A DNA stretch of 64,000 nucleotides from Apoderus coryli (GCA_911728435.2 OU452211.1:4960001-5024000); one strand, 5' to 3'; shown: positions 14,020-26,652, numbered from the stretch's first letter. Made by a program: numbers and translations. Notes: a model not told the origin generated them from the sequence alone.

Positions 14020-16870
14020 TGGAAAGACTTTTAAGTCCAATGATGAAGTAATCGCTGAAACTGAGGCATATTTTGTTACGGAGGCTCGGGTTGATTTAGA
14101 GTAGGGTGTTCGTATTTACTTAATTTCTTTTTAAGAAAACTGCATCAAATTTATCGGCTGTTTCTGCTAAACATGAACCTAGACAGCTTATAGAGTAGAA
14201 TTACACAAGAATCTTTTACAGTTTTAAATATAAACTTTTAATATAACAGAGGAATAATGAAGTTAAAATAAAACTTAGAAGTTAGTTACATGATAGACTA
14301 ATAGTCAGGTCAAAGTTTAAACGAGAGTAGGTAAAAATTAAGACGTAATCACACCATGCCAAATTTATATATTATTAGATCCAAAAACACAATTTTGCAC
14401 AAGTTAACACAAACAATTTTACACAACGAAATTTTTATATTTTAAAATCACCCTTATTAGTAAATATCCCAAATTTATGTCTGTATGGCAGACATTCGCG
14501 ATTAAAACTGAATGTATACCCTCTGTATAATAAACCCCATGCATTTTGCCTGACTTATATTTTAGACATAGCACATTATACCTATTCAATCTTATTTATT
14601 ATGGGAGAGTAAAGATACAGGGGTGATTTGGACAAAATGTTTTATAGCAAATAATAGGTACATTATACGATTCATACAGGTTTCGTTGCCGAAATGTCAC
14701 AAGCATCATTGTGTTCTTATGGCATTTGAAAGTTGTATAATTTAGAATATTTACAACGTTTTATTGCAAAATACTAAATAACTAGTTTTTCTATTACGTT
14801 TAGATAAGCAAATAATCTAGAATCTTGACGAGAAGACTCTGTCAGCAATTCCACCGGAAAGTTGCTCATTATCATGACTATCAGAATAATTTAATTATCA
14901 TCCTTGGGCAAGTTTCAAAAAATAAATCTTAAACATGACCAAAGTGTAGACGGTTTCTTATCTGGGCACATATTGTCATCTCGACAATGGCTCTACCCAT
15001 CCGGTATGTAATATGCTATTTACTGACAGGGTAGCAAAGTAACAGTGGTATTTTGCTGTCAAAAAATATTTTAAATTTCATAAATAGAAATCGCATTAAA
15101 TCTGCGTTAATGGCAAATGGGTTTAAGCCATAAAAGTTATGGTAAACAATCATCTGAATGAAAGGAAATTTTAAAACTAAAATATCCATAGTTCTCGGCA
15201 GAATCAAATTCTATAGTAAACCGAGTGTTTTAATTGAAGGAATTTATTGATTCTGGCAATCCTCCAAACAAGTATCATGAACCAACCAAAAGAAGTTGAA
15301 GAAAACTTCTTTATTATCACTAAAAGTACAAACAAACATTGTCATAATACGATATCCAAAACATCTAAAATTTCTGATTAGATATCGAGTATATGGAATT
15401 TCATTCAAAGCCTAGTGTTTGGGATTGAACTCTTATTTGCGGACATTCTGTATAAAAAATATCTTCTTCCCGCTGCAGAATTTGCAGTCGGTCGCTACAA
15501 AACAAGTTTTTACTAATAGTATTTACATGTTCATGATGGACATGTGTATCTGAAACATGCATGCAAAGAAATAGTGTTGAAAAAGACATTTTGAATGGAG
15601 CCACACCATAAATATTATAGTATTTAGTATTAGAGAAGTTTAAGGATATTTCAAGTTTGTTCGCCCTTAGTTTAAAGGATAGAGTCCTATAATATATCAT
15701 TATTAAAAATGCTCTATAAGTACAAGTTTGCTACTTAATATTATTACCCCCCTGTATACGTATTATTGTACCCTAACATACGTGTTTTTTATATATAAAT
15801 TGGATGTGCAACCCTTATAATTTAAACAGCAGTCAACCTTTTTATTCGTTCGGCACATTACCGGTTTTTTAGAGGGACCAACATAACGGGATCTGACCTA
15901 CCGTATTATTCTGTATGAAATGCATTTACTAAATGTTTAGAATTTCGATTTTCCGTTTGATAATTTGACATCCCATTGTACAACTAAACTAAAAATGAGC
16001 TCTTCAAATTCAGCAACAATAGCTTTTCACTAGAAGGAAATACACAGAACTTGCTTTATGGCGAAATTGTGAAAATATCCGGGAAGGTTAACTAAATAGG
16101 TACCTTGGACGAACCAGGACCAATGAAAGAGTGGGGAGAGTATGTATCTTACTCAAAAGGCTCTCATGGAATGACATAGCAGGGGTTGAAATCGAGCAGT
16201 GGTAGTTTACTATGATAACTTATTCGTCCCTGTGGGCATAAATATATGGGGATTATTGGAAGTACTTTCAAAAACTTATTATTAATGAACAAAAATGCAT
16301 GTTATTAGAGAAGTAAAACAAATTCGCTCTAACTCTAAGTCATTAGCTCATAATTTCTATTTGGATAATTGTAAAAAAGATAACGTGGCCCCAGGCATCA
16401 GATCACAGATCGCATTCGAGCAGGAAGTGCAATTATATCGAGCCATTCGGCAATAACTTCTGCAAATGAGATCTTCTTGCCTTATGCATTGATGCTTTTA
16501 GCGAAAAAGTATGTGGCCCCAGTTTAGTTAGAAACCAATTTTACCTTTGCTATTTCGACTTCTATTCGTCTCAAGTTTTTTTACAGAAACCAGTATAAAT
16601 CTAGTGTAGAAAAGAAAATAAAATTTCCCTTTTCAAATATTTGTTTGCTAAAATCCTTGGGTGTAACTACTAATATGTTCTGAAGTACCTATAAAAAAAT
16701 CTGTTCGCACCAAAAATTTCCCAAGATAATATAATTTAAAATATATGACCTGCGTAACGAAACATAATTTTAATAATTATTATATTTATTATTTCCAATA
16801 AATCAAAAGTCACCTCCTATCGCTGTAAAGCAGATAAAAAATACTTTAAAATGATGTATCACTCGACCCC
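14020..16870. other. Non-genic AT-rich DNA
   Basis: No supported gene or transposon ORF. Short open frames at 15.0 and 15.4-15.7 kb (minus) show no recognisable domains. Confidence 0.45.
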
Positions 16871-16879
16871 TACTGATAT

Positions 16880-17247
16880 AAGAAAATTTAGTGGTTGTGT
16901 CCGCCCCTATCAGAGAGCTTAAGCGATTTCAACCAAAATATAATGGCTTCATCCTAGGTCTGCCCCAAAATCATATACCAAAATTTAGCTCAATTGGTTA
17001 AAGCATTTAGGCGATATCGTGGAAAAATACATACACACACACAGACAGACTTCCATCTGGAAATGGTCTTAATTGTCCCAGGGAACTTCAAAATAATTAT
17101 ATCAGTCTTTATCTCAATTTTTTTAGCGCGTTCACAATAGACTTTCTCTGTGCGGGAAAGTAAAATGAAAATAAAAAACGCAGGGGGTGGGATTTGAACA
17201 GACGACCTTCCGCACGTAAAGCCCACGCTCTACCAATGACGACACGT
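16880..17247 (-). repeat. tRNA-derived SINE
   Basis: On the minus strand it opens with TTGGTAGAGCG (A box, 17,226-17,236), GTGGGCTTTACG, and TGTTCAAATCCC (B box, 17,189-17,200), then an unrelated body. The body includes CTGGGACAATTAAGACCATT and ends in CGATATCGCCTAAATGCTTT / AACCAATTGAGC / TTTTGGTATATGATTTT, a tail type widespread in insect retroposons. A (CA)n tract lies inside (17,033-17,046). No proper tRNA fold is seen. Partial copies of the body lie at 18.29-18.38 kb and 43.63 kb. Confidence 0.7.
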
Positions 17248-17402
17248 TATTATAATATAATAGAATATAATATAATAAGAGATAGTAACCAACTACCTAA
17301 CTGCTGAAATTTTAAAAGCATTTCTCTCGAGAACTATGGAATATCAAAAGTAACATATGACTGCAGAGCAAGCTTTCAAATGATGTATCACTAATAGACC
17401 AA

Positions 17403-17801
17403 ATGAAATGAAACCACGTCTACTCCACAATATATAATCTTCTTATAAGCAATCTAAAAACATATTTCGTGAGTAGATACTCTCATCATCAGTGGTAACA
17501 AAACGGCGAATAGAAAGCTTAACACGATATTCATTATTAATTATTCAAATCACACTGTGTTGGAGTGCCTAGTAAATTCCTCAAATTAGTTATCTAAGTT
17601 AATACTTAAGAAGTTTGTGAATAAAACTTTAATTTTCTTTTCTCCCATTTTTCCAGTTTGATTTTAATAATTAATATAAGAACGAATATTCTTCGCCGTT
17701 TTGTTACCATTGATGATGAGAGTATCTACGAAACATGTATGGTATGTTTTTAGATTGATTATAAGATTATATTAAGAGTAGTAGACGCGGTTTCATTTCA
17801 T
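17403..17801. mobile_element. Foldback element, ~105-bp inverted repeats
   Basis: The left arm 17,403-17,507 (ATGAAATGAAACCACGTCTA ... AAAACGGCG) and right arm 17,694-17,801 are reverse complements with scattered mismatches and small indels. They enclose about 190 bp of unrelated AT-rich DNA. There is no coding capacity. It looks like a foldback MITE. Confidence 0.8.
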
Positions 17802-17869
17802 AAAACTCTCACTCCTCGTCATGGATTATAATAATAATTTATTTCCAAAAAGAAAAGCAAATCACTAGG

Positions 17870-18265
17870 GTAGGTTGTTTTCATTATATATGATCTTAAG
17901 AAGAATTTTTGCATGGTTTCTAGTTTTTTTAAATGACATGGATATGCGGATCCCCATCCCGATATCCCATATTGTAGAAGAGGATACACTAACGCAAAAT
18001 AAGCTAAACGTAGCTGTGGGACGTTAAGGATGTATTTTAGTTTGTGAATCTTGAAGACAAGAATTCTAAGTTTCTTTACTAAGGAGTTTATGTGAACATC
18101 CCATTTGTGATTACTATCAATTTCTATGCCTAAATATTTGATGCTTTTTGTTTCTTCTATGACAATAGTTGTATTTTCCTGGATACGTTTTAAAGATGCA
18201 AAATATGGCGCCTTTGATGCATTACATGTAAAACAAATATATTTTGTCTTATTATTTTTCGATAA
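17870..18265 (-). pseudogene. LINE reverse-transcriptase fragment
   Basis: Minus strand reads nearly uninterrupted KNNKTKYICF, RIQENTTIVIEETKSIKYLG, IEIDSNHKWDVHINSLVKKL, then LRLAYFALVYPLLQYGISGW G. 'SIKYLGI-ID---W--HI--L-KKL' and 'LVYPLLQYGI--WG' are the conserved region just after the catalytic palm of Jockey/CR1-class LINE reverse transcriptases. The catalytic YADD part lies outside the fragment. Truncated at both ends. Confidence 0.85.
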
Positions 18266-18285
18266 TGTACCAAAATTATGGCGCT

Positions 18286-18385
18286 ATACAGACTTCCATC
18301 TGTAAATGGTCTTAATCGTCTCAGGGGACTTCAACATTTCCAGCGCGTTCAAAATACTTGCCTTATGAGTTGAGAAAGTAAAAAA
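18286..18385 (-). repeat. SINE body fragment
   Basis: CAGACTTCCATCTGTAAATG, GGTCTTAATCGTCTCAGGGG and AGCGCGTTCAAAATACTTGC repeat, in the same order and orientation, the body of the SINE at 16.9-17.25 kb. It lacks the tRNA-like head. Confidence 0.65.
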
Positions 18386-18399
18386 AATATGTGCTAATG

Positions 18400-20265
18400 A
18401 GATGATGATAATAATAAATAAATAAATTAACAACAAATTTAGTTTAAATACTTTTAATGAATGTTGATTTTTTCCATTAATTCAATAATTACATTTATTA
18501 TAACAATAATTATATAGTGCCCTATAATTAATGGTTTAATTTTGTCATTATTACTATACTCTACAAACAAAATAACTTCTGATTAAATAATAATAATAAT
18601 AGTACTTATTAGTATAGTGGGAAATAATATTTACAACAAAGGAATAAGAAAGGTAATATTTACACAAAAAAAAACTATGTACAACAAATAATCTAAACAT
18701 AACTAGTTATTCAAGTTCAACTAAAGCAACAACTTTTTTGGATGTTATTTATACTAACTTTAAGCTAATAAGCTTAGAAATTGGGAAAATCGGTTCGTTT
18801 ATATTTTAGAACCCTTTTTCATTATGATAATATTAGGAAATCCATCTAACATAGTTGTGCTAAAAAATAATTATTAATTTTTAAGTTTACAGTAATTGGT
18901 TTTATAATTATAATTAGATTAAATAAGTAAAACTAGATTATCAATAGTAATTCATAAATCCCTGATACAATAAATATTTGAGCCTGTTTTATCTCGTCAA
19001 TTATAGACAGATCATTTATATTTCAATATTCAAAACAGTTCTATGTTAATTGTCTTGAAATTTTACAGGCTGGTAAAGACATATTATTATTATTTTGTTT
19101 ACAATAATTATATTATAATCGGATAATATGTAATTTTTAAATAAATTATATCATTATTATTTTATCTAATTTACGAATCGTGAAATAATATTTCACTTCT
19201 AAATTTTATTAGTCACTTATAAGGGTTAACCATTCAGGATATTCCATCCATTTGTTTCGATATGAATTTACAACTAAATTCAGTATTAATCAGAACATTG
19301 CATTCTCTCGAAGATAATAATACACGATTAAGCAACTTAATTGTTTTGTTGACACATTTCAGTTTGGTTGATAATTATTTTGCTATTCAATTATTTGAGC
19401 CCACAACACAATACAATCTTATTTTCAAGAAAATCTATTCCCACAGAAATTTAACATCTTTTATCACCTTGACAAAAAGCAATTATTTTTGTGTGAACAT
19501 TAATTAAACAAGAAAAAATGTTCACATTAGTTTATCATGGAGAGATTATTTATTATAACTTTTATTGTTGAGATTCCATAATGCTGTCAATTATATTGAG
19601 ACTTCATTTAGTGATGATAGCACGAGCAAAGCGAATAAGCCAACAATAAAAAGTCACTAAAAGGAACTAACTTACCCAACAAAAACTGATGCTCGATAAC
19701 TATTTTAGGAACGACAATATATAAACAACGGAAATGTATCAATTAAATTGGATCATTACAAATCGTATAGTTTTGTATTGAAATATCCAATGTCGTGCAT
19801 TGTTTGATTCTGTGATACTTTTTTGCTTTAATGAAGTTCTGAAACCTTTGGTTTAATGATTTTTATCAGCTGAAAAGTGGCTTAAGAAAACTTATAGTTT
19901 ATTTATATCTGTTTGTGTCAAAAATAGTATATTGGCTTGATTTCTATTTAACATTGTATACTTAATTATAATAAATAGAGTAAAAACCACGATAATGACA
20001 CACTCTGATTGACACTGCATTCATGTGATGGTCAAAACCAGGAATATAATTTCTATTTTCAAATTTCATACCAAATAGTAAATTTAAATTATTTTATAAA
20101 GTCAACAACACTTACTTTATCTTATTTTGGTGACATTTTTGTCTTTTTACTCATAACTTAATTAATTTAATACAGTCGGATAGTTTGGCTGCAGTAATTG
20201 AATATTTTTATTGGATTCCAATATCTACTTTATATAGTCCAAAGAAGATTTTAAATCTTAGCTTT
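18400..20265. other. Non-genic AT-rich DNA
   Basis: Very AT-rich, with ATAA-type simple repeats near 18.41 kb. One 81-codon open frame at 19.26 kb has no recognisable domain. Nothing is supported as a gene. Confidence 0.45.
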
Positions 20266-20267
20266 TA

Positions 20268-20662
20268 AATATTTTCTCATAAATAGAAATTAAAACATTT
20301 TTATTTTACTGAAAATGTTTTATTTCAGTTGTAATTTTTTTAATGCAACGTTTCGGCGATTGATTTTCGCCTTCTTCAAGCATCTGAAAGTTTTTCTTTT
20401 TCCTTGCTTACATTTTCTATCTTTATGCAATGCATAGTGAATAGTGAAATAGAAAAACTAAACTCACTATGTATTGTATAAATATAGAAAACGTAAGAAA
20501 AAAGGAAAAAGAAAAAAATCAATATATAATGTACACTAATTATGTGATTTTTGTAAAAACGCCGAAACGTTGCATTTAAAAAAATTACAATGACGACAAC
20601 TGAACTAAAATATTTCCATTAAAAAAAAAATGTTTAATTTGTATTTATGAGAACATATTTCG
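20268..20662. mobile_element. Near-perfect long foldback (hairpin) element
   Basis: The whole segment is an imperfect palindrome centred near 20,457. The left half runs TATTTTCTCATAAATAG ... TTCAGTTGTAATTTTTTT ... GCAACGTTTCGGCG ... TTTTTCTTTTTCCTTGC. The right half carries the reverse complement of each block in mirrored order (CGCCGAAACGTTGC, AATTACAATGACG, CTATTTATGAGAA-like). Arms are about 180-190 bp with a very short centre. One arm includes the CGCCGAAACGTTG motif discussed under findings. No ORF. Confidence 0.8.
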
Positions 20663-20861
20663 GAGAGTTTCAAAATAAAGGTTCAAGATAGATAAAAACG
20701 TTTAATTAATGGTGACATCGACCGGGTGAAAACATATCAGCAGGGAAGGTGTGTAGGGGGCAGAATGTGGACCCTACATTTTTTGAACTTACGACAATAG
20801 CGCGCAGTAAAATTTAGATTTTAACAAGAATAATTATTCTCTCTTCCATATTTATCAATCG

Positions 20862-20997
20862 CATGTCCACTGTAGAGTATTTTAGCGTTATCATGGCACA
20901 GCAGTTCTAATCATGGGTTAAGAAATTGGAGGAAACCCGCGATCTTGATTCAACAACAAAGAAACACGGCTCATGTAAACGTTTATATTCTTAGCGA
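20862..20997 (+). repeat. Direct repeat, copy 1
   Basis: About 136 bp (ATGTCCACTGTAGAGTATTT ... AAACGTTTATATTCTTAGCG), repeated at 21,337-21,471 in the same orientation with only about six differences. Confidence 0.9.
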
Positions 20998-21336
20998 TTA
21001 CCTAAATGACTTTACAATGAATGCTGATATTGTATCCCTTCAAAAGTTAAAAGAAAGTTATTAAATGTTAAGAAAAACATTCATCGATGCAATGTTCGAT
21101 CGGTTCCCAATGCTTCAACATTACTTTGATGTCGGCGGAAACAACAAAGTTGCAGTAAAAACAGCAAATCTTTTATATTCTCTAAAGTTGACGGTATATC
21201 TTGAAACAGCATTATCATCTCAGACTTATTTGCCAACGGACGAAGTAGTTCTATAATAGTCAGTGAAAATGTGAAAATCCTGCGAGATTTTTGAAAATAT
21301 ACCATTATTGGATTGGGTTGTCTCTTTATTATGCAT

Positions 21337-21471
21337 ATGTCCACGGTAGAGTATTTTAGCGTTATCATGGCACAGCAGTTCTAATCATGGGTTAAGAAAT
21401 TGTAGGAAACCTGCGATCTTCAATCAACAACAAAGAAACACGGCTCATGTAAACGTTTATATTCTTAGCGA
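21337..21471 (+). repeat. Direct repeat, copy 2, just 3' of Tgi
   Basis: Second copy of the 135-bp repeat, 119 bp beyond the Tgi stop codon on the gene's 3' side, so possibly within its 3' UTR. High identity to copy 1 indicates a recent local duplication. Confidence 0.9.
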
Positions 21472-21589
21472 ATGGAGGACTTTCTCGGATTAATACGTAT
21501 ATCTTGCTATATATAACATTAATAAAAATAATTCACCTAATTCACATCATATCTTGCTAATTTGGATTACATTTTATTACTTTACTAAA

Positions 21590-21897
21590 TTAGTTGGAAA
21601 TTGACACGAGATTGCCCTCTCCGTTACTCGTTGACTTGATCTCATCTTTCTTATTATTGAGTTTCACCCATGTGTCACCAAGCGCCTTAGCGAAATGATC
21701 ATCCACACTCATTCCTGCCGTATCCATTAAATGTATAACATTCGTTGTTTGGGTAATTACAGGACTCACGACTTGCGCTGGTGGTGATTTTGGCGGGTCC
21801 TTCTCTTTTGATTGGTTGTTGTGGAACAGAGTGTGATAGTCGTTGCCGAGTGAACGGCGGAAGTGTTCGTCGATGATTGGATCGCACATTGAAATTC
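21590..21897 (-). CDS. Tgi: VGLL4/Tgi last exon with two TDU (Tondu) domains
   Basis: Enters in phase 1 after ATACTTTGCAG and ends at a stop at 21,590. It holds two Tondu motifs: first ISMCDPIIDEHFRRSLGNDY, then, after a Pro/Gln/Thr linker of about 45 residues, AGMSVDDHFAKALGDTWVKL. Paired TDU domains spaced like this, with the VDDHFAKALGDTW signature, distinguish VGLL4/Tgi from Vestigial and VGLL1-3, which carry one. They bind the TEAD factor Scalloped. The C-terminal tail after the second domain is short (about 20 residues), shorter than in human VGLL4. Candidate polyadenylation signals on the minus strand are TTTATT (plus) at 21,573 and 21,325. Confidence 0.95.
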
Positions 21898-22519
21898 CTG
21901 CAAAGTATAAAAATTATAAGTACAACAAAAAATCACATTCACCAATGCCGTTCTATCGTCTCGAACCAAGAAATAAACGTTCTACTCAGTCCCTAAGAGT
22001 AATGTTGGAAATTTGTCTTGGGAATAAGGCCAGAACTTGTAGCAGGCCAAAACGGTATCCCTAGATTCTACACGGTTTATCTAGTGCAGAACAGATGACG
22101 AATATTAAAAGTTTGGCGTCCAACGTGGCGCTGGATTTTTGTTTGGTGTCTGTCTCTGTTTTGGTCTCGATCAAATGGGAATGAATGAATGAATCTGGAT
22201 CGGTTTGGAGTACGTGGCCATGTCACTAATTGCACTGTTGATGCAAGAGGTTAATATTGTCTAAAACAAGGACGAGCAAGGTCAGGCGGAGATCAAGAAT
22301 TATGATAATCTTTGGGTTGGGTGCACAGACGAGAGTAGTCTGATTGGAATGTCTAAAAAGACTTGAAAAAGTAGACGCAAACAACAAAGACGTCAATGGA
22401 AGTTGTAGAACTTAACCAGTTGCTTAACTCCAGAAAAACTCCTTTGAAACGATCAAAACCTCTTCAATAACGGTAAATTTGAAGTGTATTTTAGTGAGAG
22501 TAGCAAAATGGAGGTTTAC

Positions 22520-22834
22520 CTGAAGGAAGCTCCTCCCTATTATGCAGAACACCATTACCAGAGGCAATTGGTGGTCTGTAATTCGATCTATATCCAGGAT
22601 TACTGATGGTTTGAGCATAGGACGGTGGTAATCCTCGTTGTCTTATTGTCATATCCAATGGAGAATCTGATCCATTTGAACTGGAACTACCGTTCGATAT
22701 ACTCGCTTCAGGACTAGACGGTTCAACACCCAATGTTTCAGGAATCTTTGGATCTGATTTCCGTGAATACTCTGGAGGTCGTCTCCTGTCACGCTTCCAT
22801 TTCGTGATTTGTTTCTGCGACTTAGACGATTCAT
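22520..22834 (-). CDS. Tgi: VGLL4/Tgi middle exon with two PPxY motifs
   Basis: 315-nt phase 1-1 exon between TATATTCATTTCAG and TCAG|gtaaac. Joined to the 45.4-kb exon it gives ALA-D-ESSKSQKQ. Early in the exon is a basic stretch KWKRDRRR followed by PPEY. Later come SPLDMTIRQRGLPPSYAQT and NPGYRSNYRPP. PPEY and PPSY are PPxY (PY) motifs. In Drosophila, Tgi uses PY motifs to bind the WW domains of Yorkie, so this exon is the likely Yorkie-binding part (inference). KWKRDRRR is a plausible nuclear-localisation signal. The Ser/Asn/Gly-rich middle is probably disordered. Open reading in the other two minus frames is fortuitous. Confidence 0.88.
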
Positions 22835-24840
22835 CTGAAATGAATATAAAGCAATAAATTTCAGATATTATAGTAAACATTTTAATAAATGAGTTGTAAA
22901 GTAACTTGAGACCGAAAACAATAACATAAACTAAACGAGTTAATGCGTACTTCAATCACTGTTGTACAGTATTTCCAAATAGTTCCTCACAAAATATAAA
23001 TAGTTTTGAACACTAAAAACGTCTAAGACTCGTATTAACTTCTTTTTTCAACAGTTATTGGCTAGATAAATGTCTATAATCAAATGTGTATCCAATCCTT
23101 TTCCAAAGTTCTATTTGTTATAATATTTTTAGTATAGAAAGGGCATTGTACTATTCGATCATCTTTATTTTACCACTCTTCCTATAATAGTTAATGTGTT
23201 ATTAGTTATATTTCAATCATCATATCATAATATGACACAAGATTCTTAAACAGTGAGGGCACTGCCCTTTCTTTAATTGTTAATATTAACACTCTCTAAA
23301 CATGTCAACGACTGAGATTTTAAAAAAGGTTGAAGTTTCAATTTGGATGCCGAAAAAAAAGTGATTTTTTAGTTAGTTAGATAATTATGTTCGTCGAGAA
23401 TAGTCGAATATAGAAAAAAGCTGTTGAACCATCGGGTATGGATAACAACAAGAGTGTATATAAACATCATTGCTTCCTAAATGCAAGGACACTATAAATC
23501 AGTGTTTAATACCGTTGTAACTGGCTACACTGTATCATTGTTGTATTTTACATACGCCGCTATTAACACAAATAACTCTAGTTAGTAGTTAACAAATTTC
23601 CTGTCTTCTTTATATACAAGTAAGTTATTTTTTTGTGCAAATTCATTCTCTGGCTATAACCTCTGGATTCTTGACTAGTGTTGTCACGATTAAAATTAGT
23701 AGGTATTTCGGTATGTGTTTTAGAGTGAACATATTTGTTGTTGTGGCACATATTATATCTCATTTTCTAATTTAATAACAACCTTAACTTTACCTATTTG
23801 TCTCTGATGCATATTAATGTTTACCAAGGGAATAAGGACTTAGTTCATTCAGTTCAAAGTTAACAAAAACACTTCATTCATTCAGTCAATTAGGTAGTAT
23901 AAGGAATGTAGATTGGCTACTGCTGCGTTTGGCTTGTGTATATGAATATTTAGAGTATAAGAATTCAGAATTATTACACATTTTCCTCCTTATATATCCT
24001 CTGCTGACTAATACGTAATTTTTTATCAAAGTGTTTTCTTTAAGTTGTTGATGTGTTCTTATTAGACAGATTTGTTATTTTAAATTCGATTTGATTAACT
24101 TTTTCTTTCATATTGTCTGTAATAAATTTATATAAAATCTCCTAGGTAAAATCAAAACATATTTTGAGGAAAATTGGGCGTACGTCATTTTATAAAACCA
24201 CACGTAGAGTGTCAAAGTTGTTCTACCTTGTAATTTTAGCAAGACACATCGTTTCTTTACAATTAAGTTTTTTATTTATCACAGTAGCTTAATTTTTGTA
24301 AAAGATACAAAGGTTTAAGAAAAACGTTACATACTTACATTTTTCTTATGATATTATTATCATAAGCAAAGATTAATGTACATTAATCTTTACCGTAAGT
24401 TTACAAATTTAACCTAACACCGAACACAATGAAAACGAACTAAAAACAAAGTGAAAAACATAAAAGACGAAGTATTACAACCAGAATTCATTTTAAATTG
24501 ATTTTACTCGAAACCGGTGCTTCAGATTAACTTGAGACAAGAGTAGGTATCTTTTTTATGATAAAAATATGGTGCTTTAATATTTTTTATCAGGACTCAC
24601 AAAACTGTACGTACAAAAAAAATAGGGAAACTTTTTTCCCAGCTACCTCCTGGTCAATTTTTGGAAACACCATAAAATGGTTAGGTAGTGTACAAAATTT
24701 CATTTGTTTGTTATGTATCGTTTCGAAAATATCCTTTTTAACTCGAAAACGAGTTTTTTTGGTGTCTGAGTATTATTTAACTCTAGGATTTCAGTTTTCT
24801 TTGAAAATTTAATAATTTCCATTTGGGAAAATAAATACAA
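22835..24840. other. Tgi intron, first part, nothing recognised
   Basis: AT-rich intronic DNA. Short open frames here lack splice context or family resemblance. No transposon ends were identified. Confidence 0.5.
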
Positions 24841-24849
24841 CAAAAATTA

Positions 24850-25020
24850 GAAAGAGCAGGTGTCAGGGGACTGCCACTGAAATTCTTCCAGAGTTATTTG
24901 ACTGCAATAAACTCAAAAAGTTAAAATACACACTGTTGTGAGTAACGCAAAAAAATAGAATACGGAATACCTCACGGAACAGTTCTGGGGCCAATTTTGT
25001 TCAATGTGTATTTAAATATT
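24850..25020 (+). pseudogene. LINE reverse-transcriptase scrap
   Basis: Plus-strand LERAGVRGLPLKFFQSYL, then, after stops, EYGIPHGTVLGPILFNVYLN. The latter is the 'GVPQGSVLGPLLFLIYIND' palm motif of LINE reverse transcriptases with substitutions. Very short and broken. Confidence 0.75.
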
Positions 25021-25024
25021 AGCA

Positions 25025-26600
25025 TACTTTTATTTTTCTTTGTGGCATTTCTGAATTATTATTATTATTAACAAAAATTATGCTATCAATGAATAAATCA
25101 ATGGGTAGTATTAATTTTAATATTAATTATAAATCATTTGAACGTCCGTGAGAATATAGATGCTGCACGAATTCTCTCACAGAGAGCGGAAGTCTTGAAT
25201 TTATTCAAGATATTATATATTAAGAAATAAACAACATACCAGTCTTATTAAATATTAAATTTAAGATAATTTGTTCAATATACATGTGAGAAATTATCTT
25301 ATAATTACTTAAATGACTTAATGGATGACATGCCGATCTAATCATGCAGTTAAGAAGAATTTTAGTTAAAGATAGTGGCAATAATTAATTACAGAAGATG
25401 CTTTAATCCCCAAGGTATATATTTTTGGATCGATCTAAATGAAAGAAAACAATACGTGCGGTAGTCTACGTCCAAGACGAATCACCACACGAATCTCCAG
25501 CTCCTAAGACTCGTGGAACACGCGGCTGTGGGGTAAAAGGAGCTTATCGACTCTTCTTTATTTTTAGTACTACCAAAAGCTCTTGCAGATCAAGCTCCAT
25601 GCTGCCTTAATCTATGCGAAAGAGTTGGGTAGATTTCTATCAGAGCAATAAACTAAAAATTAAAATTAATTGAATAAGTTCGAGTAACGTCCCTGGTAAA
25701 AATATATTATGGTGTATGTGAGAATAAGAATAGAAGCGGAAGTAATGTTCCTTGTGATGCATTTTGTATTTACAACAACTTTTTAATGTCTACCGGGTGT
25801 TGTAGTGATTCGATCTGCATTAGTAATAAAATCTAAAATAACAAACTAGTTACTTGTGTTAGATAGACATTCTATTTTATAGAAAATTTATTTCCGAGAT
25901 ATTATTACATGCTAGCAGGAAAATTTGTTATACTTTGGCTTGTAAGCTGTTTTAAAATTCTGCTCTTTATTGTTTAACGACCAGGGCAATACACCACTGG
26001 TAACTTCGTAAACTATCAAATATCTCAATAGGTGCATTTTAAAAATATCGACAGAAAAAAATACCGGAAAACTTTCCTAAACAACTCAAGCTTAATGTTG
26101 ATATCAGATACGTGCTTCAGAAATTTCATTTCAAGGCTCCAACAGGGCGGTATGGTGTTTTTTGAAACGACTCTTCAATGTCCATCGAATGTTTTTTGGA
26201 TGCTTGATACTCACTCGTTACAGGATGCAATTTCAGTAGCCATAGAGCCTGGGATTGCTCAGAGATCGAACTACGACAAGCAGTGGAAAACACAACAGAA
26301 ATATCAGACAGGTCAAGAATCAAGGAATTACAACGCAACCCTGAAGTAAGTATTATAAGGAAGATTTTATTTAAACTCTAGATAAAGATAACCTTTATTA
26401 TTAAATTGATGGATTGTTGGTGAATAAAAAATCTTATTTCATGAATTTGCCAACGTTTCGCACGTTTTCGTAAGCCTTTTAAAAACGGCAACCTTTATTT
26501 ACAGGAAAAAATATTGTTGAATGCTTTAAACGTAGGCCAAGAGTTGCAAGCAGTTTCTGTTTCGAATAATGTGCCTAACGTACCGTGGGTAAACGTTCTG
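25025..26600. other. Tgi intron, nothing recognised
   Basis: AT-rich intronic DNA without recognisable genes. Overlapping open frames at 26.03-26.35 kb on both strands have no domain I can name. Confidence 0.45.
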
Positions 26601-26614
26601 CCAGGCGGCGTTTC

Positions 26615-26652
26615 CAAATAAATCCTGAGTAACCAAATAAATCCTGAGTAAC
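26615..26652 (+). repeat. 19-bp tandem duplication
   Basis: CCAAATAAATCCTGAGTAA occurs twice back to back. Confidence 0.8.

Noticed and set aside
17189..17236. Possible tRNA gene (minus)
   Set aside because: A and B boxes are present, but acceptor and anticodon stems do not pair properly and the anticodon position is ambiguous; treated as a SINE head.
21699..21969. Two further minus-strand open frames over the TDU exon
   Set aside because: Out of frame with the TDU motifs and lacking any conserved sequence.
26032..26349. 105-codon plus-strand frame overlapping a 70-codon minus frame
   Set aside because: Neither strand shows a family signature or exon boundaries.
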